From positions 1 to 16,645 of the forward strand of contig USIK01000008.1 in NCBI GenBank assembly GCA_900554775.1: a stretch of DNA of 16,645 nucleotides, in the 5' to 3' direction. The number at the start of each line of letters is the position of its first letter. The stretch's first letter is position 1. Source of the stretch: an uncultured Oscillospiraceae bacterium. Lineage in GTDB: Bacteria > Bacillota > Clostridia > Oscillospirales > Acutalibacteraceae. Under the pieces are notes generated by a model. The model was not told the DNA's origin and ran no database searches. It saw only the letters and a program-made list of their open reading frames with translations. This document shows, piece by piece, positions 6,609 to 14,626 of this stretch. The position numbers and the translations under genes are program-made.

Positions 6609-8171
6609 TTAGCATTCATTTAGATTGAATTTTTTGTTTTCCATATCGTATGAAACTTTTAAGGTTTTATTTCTGTAAAAATCAAGGTTTGGAGCCAATT
6701 TTATTTCGTTTCCTATTTCTCCTTGCAAAAGCGGGAGAATTTTAAGGTCGATTGATCTTGCGCCTTGGTTTAAGTTTTCAACTTCAGTTGCTAAATCTTT
6801 GATGGTTTCGTCGTCTATTGTTAGCTTGATTCCTGCATTTTTCGAATCTGCCCAGAATTCAGCTAGTTGATCAAAGTGATTTTTTATGATGATTTTATAA
6901 GATTTATGGCTTAAATTTTTAAATTCAACTTTTCTCACGCGGTTGAGGAATGATTTATCATGCCAAACTCTTGTGAATCCTTTAGCGATGCTTTCTTTGT
7001 CAAGTTTTTTGGAATCTTCTTTGTCGAAACCTTCCATTGAAACTTTGTCTTCATTCGAAGTTAGAATAAAGAGAATTCCCGAGCAATCAATTTTTTCGCC
7101 ATTAACATTGATGATTCCGCATTCCATCACAGTTCTTAAAACTTCATCAAGAGCAGGAGTGCACATTTTGTCATACTCTTCGATTCTAACGATTCCATTA
7201 GGATTATTTTTCAAAAAGTTTGTCAAATTATTTTGTTTTGGAGCTTGCGGGAAATATGGATTCTGGTTGGCAGGTTCTTTTGAACCGAAAAGCTGAGATA
7301 CAACGCTTTCTGTGCTTTCTTTGTCTACGTCCGAAGGAGTTACAGTGTAAATTTTCGGGTTTTCATAAAGAATATTTGAAATTGCATTTGAAACGGAGGT
7401 CTTTCCGACGCCTGAAAGCCCGTGGAAGTAAAGCACATCTCCGTGAGAATATTTTTCGTCTTTCCATTTAGCTTGGTTCTTAGCGATAACTATGTCGTAA
7501 AGATGATTTTTCACTTGATGAATGGCTTCTTCTTGGCCTTTAATATCAGAAAATGCTTTGTCAAAGTTACTGAATATCTCATCTTTGCTTACTTCTGAAG
7601 GTGTTTTTTCAAAGTAAGAAGCAATGCCGTTTTTCATCATTTTAAAGTTGGTAAATGCATATGAAAGATATGAAATATTCGCGATTCTTTTTGAAATATC
7701 GCCAAGATTATCAATTGCGCTTAAAATTCCTTTGGCGCAAAAGGCTATTCCTCCGATCACCGGCAAGCTTGCCAGAATTTCTGCGGTGCTTTTTGGCCTT
7801 TCGCTAACGAGTTGCCGTCTGAAATTTATTTCTCCTAAAAGTTGCGCTTTTTCTTCTTTAGAAGTTTCGCTATTTAAATATCTTCTTTCAAGCTCAGGGA
7901 GTTCTTTGCGGGCTTGTTTGATATTTTCTTTCAAAATTCGTTCTGAAGGGTTCATTCTATCTACTATTTTTCTACCGGTATAGTAGCTTCCCGTGCCTAA
8001 GGCTATGGCTCCACCTATGACAAGAGGGTATTTAATTAATTTTTTCGCTTTTGATGATAAGGATGTTGCTGAATTGTTTCGTGCTGCAAAAGTAGCTGGG
8101 TTTGAAGCCAAAATCATTGAAAGGGCTAAAACTACTGCTGTGGTTTTTTTCATTTTAGATTTGAATTGCAT
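6609..8171 (-). CDS. Clp/Hsp100-clade AAA+ ATPase with signal peptide (torsin-like layout)
   Basis: This 520-residue protein has one AAA+ module behind an export signal. Residues 1-30 (MQFKSKMKK, hydrophobic core, ATFAA) read as a Sec signal peptide. Further hydrophobic segments lie at ~48-65 and ~133-152, and a charged helix at ~75-125. The ATPase begins near 205: IKGQEEAIHQV, Walker A GLSGVGKT (251-258), Walker B IVRIEE (327-332; Glu331 replaces the usual Asp), sensor 1 TSN (371-373), arginine finger in SFLNRVRKV (Arg411) and sensor 2 GAR (470-472). The FLNR and GAR elements match the second ATPase domain of Clp/Hsp100 proteins. The substrate-loop region is NPYFPQ-like rather than GYVG. No Clp N-domain, zinc finger or ClpP-binding loop is seen. 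An exported member would need ATP outside the cytoplasm, so topology is the key question. Promoter and terminator show a single-gene unit. Confidence 0.85.
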   Translation of the reverse strand: MQFKSKMKKTTAVVLALSMILASNPATFAARNNSATSLSSKAKKLIKYPLVIGGAIALGTGSYYTGRKIVDRMNPSERILKENIKQARKELPELERRYLNSETSKEEKAQLLGEINFRRQLVSERPKSTAEILASLPVIGGIAFCAKGILSAIDNLGDISKRIANISYLSYAFTNFKMMKNGIASYFEKTPSEVSKDEIFSNFDKAFSDIKGQEEAIHQVKNHLYDIVIAKNQAKWKDEKYSHGDVLYFHGLSGVGKTSVSNAISNILYENPKIYTVTPSDVDKESTESVVSQLFGSKEPANQNPYFPQAPKQNNLTNFLKNNPNGIVRIEEYDKMCTPALDEVLRTVMECGIINVNGEKIDCSGILFILTSNEDKVSMEGFDKEDSKKLDKESIAKGFTRVWHDKSFLNRVRKVEFKNLSHKSYKIIIKNHFDQLAEFWADSKNAGIKLTIDDETIKDLATEVENLNQGARSIDLKILPLLQGEIGNEIKLAPNLDFYRNKTLKVSYDMENKKFNLNEC

Positions 8172-8177
8172 GGCTTG

Positions 8178-8184
8178 TCTCCTT
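8178..8184 (-). promoter_or_regulatory. Ribosome binding site AAGGAGA
   Basis: AAGGAGA lies six bases before the ATG at 8171 and selects Met1 over the in-frame Met7. The choice does not affect the signal peptide call. Confidence 0.75.
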
Positions 8185-8217
8185 TTTTACATTAAAATAG
8201 GGCTAAATTGCAGTTAG

Positions 8218-8246
8218 ATTATAATTCCGTCTTTTTGTTTTGTCAA
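8218..8246 (-). promoter_or_regulatory. Perfect consensus promoter of the AAA+ gene
   Basis: TTGACA (8241-8246) and TATAAT (8218-8223) are exact consensus hexamers with the ideal 17 bp spacing. About 40 bp of leader follows before the ATG at 8171. No operator-like palindrome overlaps it, so strong constitutive transcription is expected. Confidence 0.85.
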
Positions 8247-8317
8247 CGTAGAAAAGAGAGCAAATACACGCTTTAAAACTATCATTTAGTCATAAAATTA
8301 TTAACTTAAAAATGAGT

Positions 8318-8346
8318 TTTACAAAAGCTCTGGTTTATTATATAAT
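8318..8346 (+). promoter_or_regulatory. Promoter of ileS
   Basis: TTTACA (8318-8323) and TATAAT (8341-8346) are 17 bp apart. The predicted transcript start is near 8353, leaving a leader of about 30 bases. That is too short for a T-box leader. It also places the upstream ATG at 8312 outside the transcript, which fixes the true start at 8384. Confidence 0.8.
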
Positions 8347-8368
8347 TAAGGTATATATAAACGAATTT

Positions 8369-8373
8369 GGAGG
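8369..8373 (+). promoter_or_regulatory. Ribosome binding site deciding the ileS start
   Basis: GGAGG lies ten bases before ATG 8384. It selects the start beginning MALEGKPDFIKIE, which matches the normal IleRS N-terminus, over the 24-codon in-frame extension from 8312. Confidence 0.85.
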
Positions 8374-8383
8374 TTTGAAACTA

Positions 8384-10903
8384 ATGGCATTAGAAGGTAA
8401 GCCTGATTTTATAAAAATTGAAAAAGATATCCTTGACTTCTGGGAAGAAAATAAATGCTTTGAAAAACTAAGAGAAAAGAATAAAAACGGTGAAAGATTC
8501 AGATTTTTAGACGGCCCGATAACTGCTAACAACCCGATGGGCGTGCACCACGCATGGGGAAGAAGCAGGAAGGACACTTTCCTTCGTTACAAAGCAATGA
8601 ATGGACATTCTTGCCTTTACAGGAACGGCTTTGACGCCCAGGGCCTTTGGGTTGAAGTTGAAGTTGAAAAAGAACTTGGCTTTAAAAACAAAAAAGATAT
8701 CGAAAATTACGGCCTTGATAAATTTACAAGGAAATGCGAAGATCGCGTTGAACGTTTTTCGAACATTATAATTGAGCAATCAAAAAGACTTGGCCAATGG
8801 ATGAACTGGAAAAATTCTTATTTCACGCACACAGATGAGAACATTTCAGGAATTTGGCATTTCCTTAAAGTTTGCCACGAAAAGGGCTGGATTGAAAGAG
8901 GTTCTCGCCCGATGCCTTGGTGCCCGAGATGTGGAACATCCCTTTCTGACCATGAAATGTCGGGTTCTCACAAAGATATTACTCACAAAGCTGTGTTTTG
9001 CATTGCAAAAATTAAAGATGCGGATTTTGATATGCTCGTTTGGACGACGACTCCATGGACTTTATCCGCAAACGTCGCTTTAGCTGTCAACCCTGAGCTT
9101 GATTACGCTATTGTTAAGTGCGAAAATTTCGAAAAACCGCTCGCTCTTGCGAAAAATGCAATTAAGTATATTGAAGGCGAGAAGCAAGTTCTTAAAATAG
9201 TTAAAGGTTCCGAGTTTTTAGGCCTTGAATACGAAACGTTTTTCCCGTGGTTTAAAGTTCAAAAGGAGTTCACTCATAAAATTATTGCATGGGAAGACGT
9301 TGATGCAAACGAAGGTTGCGGCGTTGTTCACATTGCTCCGGGTTGCGGCGCTGAAGACTATGAGCTCGGCAAGAAATATAACCTTCCGGAAATTTGCCCT
9401 ATAAATGAAATAGGCGCTTTTGAAGAAAATTACGACTTTTTAAGCGGCAAAACCACCACAGAGGCGAGAGACCTTGTTTTCGAAAGTCTTGAAAAGCAAG
9501 GTAAGCTGTTTAAAGTTCATGATTACACTCACAGCTATCCTGTTTGCTGGAGATGCAAAACCGAGATAGTTTTCAGGCTCGTTAAAGAATGGTATATAAA
9601 AACAGACGAAATTAAACCTCAGCTTTTGAAGGCGGCTTCAGAGGTTGATTGGCAGCCGGCGTTCATAGGCAAGAGAATGCAAGATTGGCTCACGAACATG
9701 GGCAACTGGAATATTTCAAGGAAAAGGTATTACGGTTTGCCGCTTCCGTTTTACCCTTGCGAATGCGGCCATTTGACGGTTGTTGGCTCTAAAGAAGAGC
9801 TTTTGGAATTAAGCGTGGATAAAAATGTTGATCTGCCTGAACTTCACAGGCCTTGGATCGACAAAGTTAAAATCAAGTGCCCGCACTGTCAAAAAGAAGT
9901 TTCAAGAGTGCCGGACATTGGCGATGTTTGGCTTGATGCAGGAATCGTTCCGTTTTCAACGCTTGGATATTTCAAAGACCGCGAAGAATGGAAGAAAAAC
10001 TTCCCTGCGCAATGGGTTACCGAAATGCACGAGCAAATCAGACTGTGGTTCTATTCGCTTTTGTTCATGAGCGTAACTCTCACGGGCAAAGCGCCTTATG
10101 AAAAGGTTCAATCTTACGGCAAAGTAGTCGCAGAAGACGGAACAAAGTTCTCAAAAACAGGATTCATGATAAAATTCGATGAAGCTGCGGACAAAATCGG
10201 TGCAGACGCAGTTAGATACCTTTTTGCCGCTTCGCCAACGAATAATGACGTTAGATTCGGCTTTGCAGCTGGCGAAGAAGCTCGCAGGAAGCTCCTTGGA
10301 CTGTGGAATATTTATTCATTTTTCATGACTTATGCCGAAATTGATAAACCTGAAATTAAAGATGAAAAATCTGAAAATTTGGTTGACATTTGGCTCAGAA
10401 ACCGCGTTGACAGCTTTATCAGCAAAGCGAAAAAATACTATGAAGAATATTCAACAAGCGAAATCATCAAAGAATTTGAATCTTGCATTGATGACGTTTC
10501 AAACTGGTACGTTCGCATAAACCGTAGGAGATTCTGGAAAAATAGCATTGATTCCGACAAGCAAAGCGCTTACAATACGCTTTATTATGCAATCAAGCGC
10601 ATTTGTCAGGTTATGGCTCCGATAGTTCCTTTCATGGCCGAGTACATTTGGCAAAACATGATCCGTAAATACGAAAATGCTCCTGAATCTGTTCATCTTT
10701 CAGACTTCCCGGTTGCGGGCGAGTTTGATGAGAATGTTCTCAAAGAAACCGAAGAAGTAAGAGAAATTGTTAACAGAGCTCTCAAGCTTAGAAACGAGCA
10801 AAATATCAAAGTTAAACAGCCTTTAGCGGTGCTTTACATTGGCAAGTGCTTTGAGAAGGCTTTGGCTTATGAAAAAATCATAAAGGAAGAGCTCAATGTC
10901 TAA
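8384..10903 (+). CDS. ileS: Isoleucyl-tRNA synthetase, interrupted by in-frame stop at codon 840
   Basis: The enzyme charges tRNA-Ile with isoleucine in the cytoplasm and is normally essential. The class I signature appears as HHAWG (55-59) and the KMSKS loop as KFSKT (588-592). The editing domain carries WTTTPWTLSAN (220-230) and HIAPGCGAED (316-325). Zinc-type cysteine pairs are CPRC (180-183), CWRC (388-391), CEC and CPHC (499-502). The anticodon-binding helical domain starts near 640. These features fit the longer, eukaryote-like type 2 IleRS. The frame stops at TAA 10901-10903 after 839 residues, whereas the family is about 1,030-1,050 long. Sequence after the stop continues the family C-terminus in the same frame (next entry). 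The stop falls after ELNV, where relatives usually have Lys, so AAA to TAA explains it. It is either a nonsense mutation, strain variation or an assembly error. A short product lacking the last domain is possible. Confidence 0.93.
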   Translation: MALEGKPDFIKIEKDILDFWEENKCFEKLREKNKNGERFRFLDGPITANNPMGVHHAWGRSRKDTFLRYKAMNGHSCLYRNGFDAQGLWVEVEVEKELGFKNKKDIENYGLDKFTRKCEDRVERFSNIIIEQSKRLGQWMNWKNSYFTHTDENISGIWHFLKVCHEKGWIERGSRPMPWCPRCGTSLSDHEMSGSHKDITHKAVFCIAKIKDADFDMLVWTTTPWTLSANVALAVNPELDYAIVKCENFEKPLALAKNAIKYIEGEKQVLKIVKGSEFLGLEYETFFPWFKVQKEFTHKIIAWEDVDANEGCGVVHIAPGCGAEDYELGKKYNLPEICPINEIGAFEENYDFLSGKTTTEARDLVFESLEKQGKLFKVHDYTHSYPVCWRCKTEIVFRLVKEWYIKTDEIKPQLLKAASEVDWQPAFIGKRMQDWLTNMGNWNISRKRYYGLPLPFYPCECGHLTVVGSKEELLELSVDKNVDLPELHRPWIDKVKIKCPHCQKEVSRVPDIGDVWLDAGIVPFSTLGYFKDREEWKKNFPAQWVTEMHEQIRLWFYSLLFMSVTLTGKAPYEKVQSYGKVVAEDGTKFSKTGFMIKFDEAADKIGADAVRYLFAASPTNNDVRFGFAAGEEARRKLLGLWNIYSFFMTYAEIDKPEIKDEKSENLVDIWLRNRVDSFISKAKKYYEEYSTSEIIKEFESCIDDVSNWYVRINRRRFWKNSIDSDKQSAYNTLYYAIKRICQVMAPIVPFMAEYIWQNMIRKYENAPESVHLSDFPVAGEFDENVLKETEEVREIVNRALKLRNEQNIKVKQPLAVLYIGKCFEKALAYEKIIKEELNV

Positions 10904-11452
10904 AACATTGTTGTCCTTGAAGATTTTGAATCACTCAAAGATAATTTCATTTCACTTGACTTCAAAGTGGCAGGAAGAGCGCTTAAAGCGGATTTAAATA
11001 AGGTTAAAAATTTGTGCGATTCTTTGAGCGAAGAAACCAAAAAAGCGTTGGCTTTGGAAGTTAAAGAAAATTCTTCGATTAATCTGCCAGGTTATGGCGA
11101 GGTTTCTTCGGATTGTTTTGCGGTTGTTTCAAAAGATAAAGAGGGAATAGCGGCAGATGGCGAGCTTTTGGTTGCGCTTGACGTTAAGGTTACGCCGCAG
11201 CTTAAAGCCGAAGGAATTTACAGAGAAATCCTGAGGCATTGCCAGGTTCTTAGAAAAGAAGCGGGCTTCGAAGTCTCCGACAGAGTGACCATTAGCTTCG
11301 AAACTCAGAGCGAAAAAATAAAAGAAGTTTTAAATACTTATGAAAAGAATATTGCGCAAGAAACTCTTTCTGAGATTAAAGAAATAACCGACCCAAGGGA
11401 AACGAAAGAAGTTTCAGTTGACGGCGAAAGCCTCAAAATAAACATAAAATAA
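10904..11452 (+). pseudogene. ileS: C-terminal part of isoleucyl-tRNA synthetase after the in-frame stop
   Basis: The frame of ileS continues without further stops from 10904 to TAA 11450-11452 (182 residues). It contains typical IleRS C-terminal sequence: NIVVLEDFESLKDNF, then LDFKVAGRALKADLNKV, then LVALDVKVTPQLKAEGIYRE and LRKEAGFEVSDRV. Together with the upstream part the gene would encode 1,022 residues counting the stop position, the usual type 2 length. The first possible start is GTG 10967, but no ribosome binding site precedes it, so separate translation is unlikely. With a sense codon at 10901 this would be an ordinary intact gene. A terminator follows. Confidence 0.85.
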
Positions 11453-11470
11453 AACAATAAAAACAAAAAT

Positions 11471-11493
11471 ACCTGAGACGAAAAGTCTCAGGT
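11471..11493. terminator. Bidirectional terminator between ileS and the secreted-protein gene
   Basis: A perfect 9 bp stem (ACCTGAGAC / GTCTCAGGT) with a GAAAA loop is followed by TTTAATTA on the plus strand and by ATTTTTGTTTTTATTG on the minus strand. It ends ileS and also the convergent gene, whose TAA begins at the edge of the stem. Confidence 0.9.
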
Positions 11494-12288
11494 TTAATTA
11501 TATTTCAAAATGTTATATATTCTTTGGTACATTTCACAAAGCTCGCTGTTTTCCATGAATTTTTCTATTGCTTTGCATAAATTGCAGACATATTCGAGGT
11601 ATTCATTGTATAATTTTTTATTTTCAGGGTTTTCAGTATCTACGTAGTCTTTTGAAAATAATTTTTCGAAATAATTTTCAAGCCTTGAATTTAATAGCTT
11701 GTGGAATTGAAGAGTGTTGTATTTAAAAATATTAGAACCAAGTGGATTGCAGCTCATTTTAGCCACTAGTTCACTGCCAGGGCTAATTAAGTATTCTGCT
11801 TTTTCGATTTTCGAGAGTTTTTCGAATTCTTCTGGTGTTTTAATGTCTGATTTTTCGGATAATTCCTCTAAAAAAGTTTCTTCAACTGATGATTCTGTCT
11901 CAAAGTCAAAAAGTTCATCTATTTTTTCTATTTCTTTTTTATTCGTTATTTCTGTGCTAAAAAAATCCTCATCGTCTTTTAATTTGCGAAGTAAATCATT
12001 TATGTTTTTTGGTATTGGCTTTTTTGATTTGTAGTAAATTTTTTGATTTCCGTTGTTTGAAATAATGCATTTGTACCAAAAGAGTCCTCCGCAAGTTTCA
12101 ATTTTATTGCCTGGTGCGAACAGCTCCTTTTTCCACATCATTTTTTCGCTTGTCATGTCGCTGTTTAAAGAAGTTTTTTGTTCGTTTGGGCCAGTTGCTT
12201 TCACCGGCAAGGTTTTGATTCCTGCCAAACTTATTATGGTGGCTATGCAGCCGATTGTAAGAATTTTTTTGTGGGTACTTTTTCTCAT
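11494..12288 (-). CDS. Secreted protein of unknown function
   Basis: I do not recognise this 264-residue protein. Residues 1-31 (MRKSTHKK, hydrophobic core, LPVKA) form a Sec signal peptide. No wall anchor, lipobox or second membrane helix is present, so a free extracellular protein is expected. The mature chain has a strongly acidic middle (~102-165, rich in Glu, Asp and Lys) and a helical C-terminal half. It contains six cysteines after the signal (66, 74, 180, 235, 238, 251), including CNLC at 235-238, which could form disulphides. GGGAG about seven bases upstream supports the ATG at 12288. It has its own promoter (12321-12349) and shares the terminator at 11471, so it is a single-gene unit. 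No neighbour hints at its role. Confidence 0.8.
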   Translation of the reverse strand: MRKSTHKKILTIGCIATIISLAGIKTLPVKATGPNEQKTSLNSDMTSEKMMWKKELFAPGNKIETCGGLFWYKCIISNNGNQKIYYKSKKPIPKNINDLLRKLKDDEDFFSTEITNKKEIEKIDELFDFETESSVEETFLEELSEKSDIKTPEEFEKLSKIEKAEYLISPGSELVAKMSCNPLGSNIFKYNTLQFHKLLNSRLENYFEKLFSKDYVDTENPENKKLYNEYLEYVCNLCKAIEKFMENSELCEMYQRIYNILKYN

Positions 12289-12320
12289 GGTTTTACTCCC
12301 TTAAAATAAGTTGTGAATAT

Positions 12321-12349
12321 ATTGTATATCTAATTACAATAATATTCAA
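12321..12349 (-). promoter_or_regulatory. Promoter of the secreted-protein gene
   Basis: TTGAAT (12344-12349) and TACAAT (12321-12326) are 17 bp apart, pointing to the ATG at 12288. It lies just after the recD2 stop codon, so the gene can be expressed separately from recD2, although no terminator separates them. Confidence 0.6.
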
Positions 12350-12357
12350 ATGTTTTT

Positions 12358-14496
12358 TTAAACAAGCCTATCTTTAAGGAGTGTGTAGCGCTTTTTTGAA
12401 TCGTTATTTTTAACAGCTCTGAAAATGGCGTCTTTTTGCCCAACGAGAACGCAAATTTTCTTTGCTCGTGTGATCCCTGTGTAAAGCAAATTTTGTTTTA
12501 GCATTATGTAGTGCGATTTAGCCATAGGAATAATAATTATCGGGTATTCAGCGCCTTGAGATTTGTGGATTGTGCACGCATAGGCAAGGGTTATCTCGTC
12601 AAGCTCAGTAATATCATATTCCACAATTTTTGAGTCAAAATCAACTTCAAGTGTTTCTAAAATTTCATTAATGAACAAAATTTTCCCGATATCTCCGTTA
12701 AAAACGTCTTTGTCGTAGTTATTTTTTATCTGCATAACCTTGTCGCCAAGCCTGTATTCGCAGCTCCCATATCTTAACGAAATTTTGCTTTTATTTAGTT
12801 TTTCTTGTAATAAATTATTTAAATTATCGGTCCCAAGGGTGCCTTTTTTCATCGGCGCCAGAACTTGAATGTCCGCCACGGGATTTACTTTATAATATTT
12901 CGGGAGGCGCTTTTCGCAAAGCTCTAAAATAAGGTTTGCGCATTTTTCTTCGTCATTTTCTTCAATGAAAAAGAAATCAGAATTTTTCCTAACCTTCAAA
13001 TCGGGCATTTCGCCTTGGTTTATTTTGTGGGAATTTATTATAATGTTGCTCATGTTTTCTTGCCTGTAAATTTTCGTTAGCTTTATAACCGGCACTGCGC
13101 CTGAATTTATGATATCTCTTAAAACGTTTCCCGCGCCCACTGAAGGAAGCTGGTTAACGTCGCCTATCAATATAATTCTGGTATTTATTAAGGTTGCTTT
13201 TAAAAGGTTATTCATTAAAATTACGTCAATCATCGAAGCTTCATCGACTATTAAAACGTCTGCGTCGATTTTATTTTCTGAATTTTTCGTGAATTTCCCG
13301 TCGTTGTTAAATTCAAGCAAGCGGTGAATTGTTTTTGCTTCTTTGCCCGTGACTTCGCTCATTCTTTTTGCTGCTCTGCCTGTTGGAGCCGCCAAAACGA
13401 CTTTCCTTCCAAGGTTTGTGAAAATGTCTATTATTGCCTTGGTTACAGTGGTTTTGCCGACTCCCGCGCCGCCCGTGATTACTGAAAAATTTGAATTCAC
13501 AGCCTTTTTTATCGCTTCTTTTTGGAAGTCATCGTATTTTATTTTGTTCTCAGCCTCGGCTTTTTCCATTTCTGCGTTAAGCCGTTTAGCGGCAAATTTT
13601 GCAAATAGCGAAGAATTTAAAATTTCTTTGATTTTGTTTGCAATTCCAATTTCGGCATGATAAAAGCAGGGGAGGTAGACTTTGGTTTTATCTTCGGCTA
13701 TTAATTCTTCGTGGCAAATTAAATAGTCGTATGTCGCAGCGATTTTGCCGTTGTCTATTTCCAAAATTTTAGAAGATTTTTCTATGAGCTCGTTTTTTGG
13801 CAGGTAGCAGTGGCCTTCATTTGCGGCAATATTTTCAAGAACATAAAAAATCCCTGCACGGCATCTTTGAAAAGACTCTTTGTCAGCGCCGATTTTCATG
13901 GCTATTGTGTCCGCGGTTTTAAAGCCTATTCCATAAACGTCGTCAATCAGGCCATAAGGGTTTTGCCTAATTTTTGCAATCGCATCGTTTTTGTAAACTT
14001 TGAATATTTTGTGGCTAAGCGATGTTGAAACGCCAATGTTACTTAGGAACATCATCAGGCTTTTTATGTCCCTTTGTTCGTGCCAGCTTTTGGCAATGGT
14101 TTCGGCCTTTTTGACTCCCAGCTTTGGTATTTCCATTAGTCTTTGCGGTTCGTTTTCTATTATGTTCAGGCTTTCTGTTCCAAAGGTTTCGATTATTTTT
14201 TTCGCAATTTTCGGTCCAATTCCTTTGATTAGTCCGCTTGAAAGGTATCTTTCTATGCCCTTTATGTCTGCAGGCAAGACTTCTTCCCATGTTTGAACGC
14301 TGAATTGGCTGCCGAATTTTTTATTTTCCGTCCATTTGCCTTCAGCAGAGATTTCGGTTCCAACGTCAACTTGATATATATTCCCAACGAAAGTTATTTG
14401 AGATTTATATTCTGGAGAGTAAACTTTCATTATACTGAAACCTTTTTCTTCGTCGCTGTAAACTATTTTTTCAATTACTCCTGTTATTTTTTCCAT
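12358..14496 (-). CDS. recD2: RecD2 family ATP-dependent 5'-3' DNA helicase
   Basis: This 712-residue protein is a complete RecD-like superfamily 1B helicase, which unwinds DNA 5' to 3' and takes part in repair and replication-fork maintenance where no RecBC complex is present. An OB-like N-terminal domain (~1-75) and tandem helix-hairpin-helix motifs (~85-200, with GLIKGIGPKIAKK and YGIGFKTADTIA) precede the motor. Walker A is GGAGVGKT (342-349), motif Ia APTGRAAKRM (370-379), Walker B VDEAS (417-421), motif III GDVNQLPSVGAGNVL (445-459), the motif V region TIHKSQGAE (642-650) and motif VI LLYTGITRAK (670-679). Length fits the short-N-terminus RecD2 class. AAAGGT precedes the ATG by a few bases and a promoter lies at 14533-14560. 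Downstream, no terminator separates it from the secreted-protein gene, so some read-through is possible. Confidence 0.95.
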   Translation of the reverse strand: MEKITGVIEKIVYSDEEKGFSIMKVYSPEYKSQITFVGNIYQVDVGTEISAEGKWTENKKFGSQFSVQTWEEVLPADIKGIERYLSSGLIKGIGPKIAKKIIETFGTESLNIIENEPQRLMEIPKLGVKKAETIAKSWHEQRDIKSLMMFLSNIGVSTSLSHKIFKVYKNDAIAKIRQNPYGLIDDVYGIGFKTADTIAMKIGADKESFQRCRAGIFYVLENIAANEGHCYLPKNELIEKSSKILEIDNGKIAATYDYLICHEELIAEDKTKVYLPCFYHAEIGIANKIKEILNSSLFAKFAAKRLNAEMEKAEAENKIKYDDFQKEAIKKAVNSNFSVITGGAGVGKTTVTKAIIDIFTNLGRKVVLAAPTGRAAKRMSEVTGKEAKTIHRLLEFNNDGKFTKNSENKIDADVLIVDEASMIDVILMNNLLKATLINTRIILIGDVNQLPSVGAGNVLRDIINSGAVPVIKLTKIYRQENMSNIIINSHKINQGEMPDLKVRKNSDFFFIEENDEEKCANLILELCEKRLPKYYKVNPVADIQVLAPMKKGTLGTDNLNNLLQEKLNKSKISLRYGSCEYRLGDKVMQIKNNYDKDVFNGDIGKILFINEILETLEVDFDSKIVEYDITELDEITLAYACTIHKSQGAEYPIIIIPMAKSHYIMLKQNLLYTGITRAKKICVLVGQKDAIFRAVKNNDSKKRYTLLKDRLV

Positions 14497-14532
14497 ATGT
14501 TTACCTTTATTTTCTAATTTATTTATGTGTTA

Positions 14533-14560
14533 ATTATATTATTTAGTGGCGAAAAATCAA
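14533..14560 (-). promoter_or_regulatory. Promoter of recD2
   Basis: TTGATT (14555-14560) and TATAAT (14533-14538) are separated by 16 bp and lie about 35-60 bp before the ATG at 14496. Confidence 0.7.
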
Positions 14561-14579
14561 TAAGCCAGAAATAAATAAA

Positions 14580-14602
14580 GGCGCACCGCAAAAGGCGAGC
14601 CC
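14580..14602 (-). terminator. Probable terminator of the internal-repeat protein gene
   Basis: On the minus strand GGCTCGCC pairs with GGTGCGCC apart from one mismatch and one G-T pair, around a short TTTTGC loop. TTTATTTATTT follows. It lies 24 bp past the stop of the gene ending at 14627. Confidence 0.5.
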
Positions 14603-14626
14603 TCATTTTTTGCTTTTTAAAAGTAT

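Noticed and set aside
8312..8383. N-terminal extension of IleRS from the ATG at 8312
   Set aside because: This ATG lies upstream of the -35 box of a good promoter and has no ribosome binding site. GGAGG before 8384 and the normal IleRS N-terminus fix the later start.
8247..8383. T-box leader for ileS
   Set aside because: The predicted leader is about 30 bases, with no specifier loop, antiterminator or terminator stem before the gene.
10901..10903. Reassignment of TAA to a sense codon
   Set aside because: All complete protein genes in the window end in TAA, so it functions as a stop here.
12247..12250. Lipoprotein lipobox at Cys14 of the secreted protein
   Set aside because: TIGC lies too early in the hydrophobic core and lacks the usual Leu or Val at -3. 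A normal signal-peptidase site follows at VKA.
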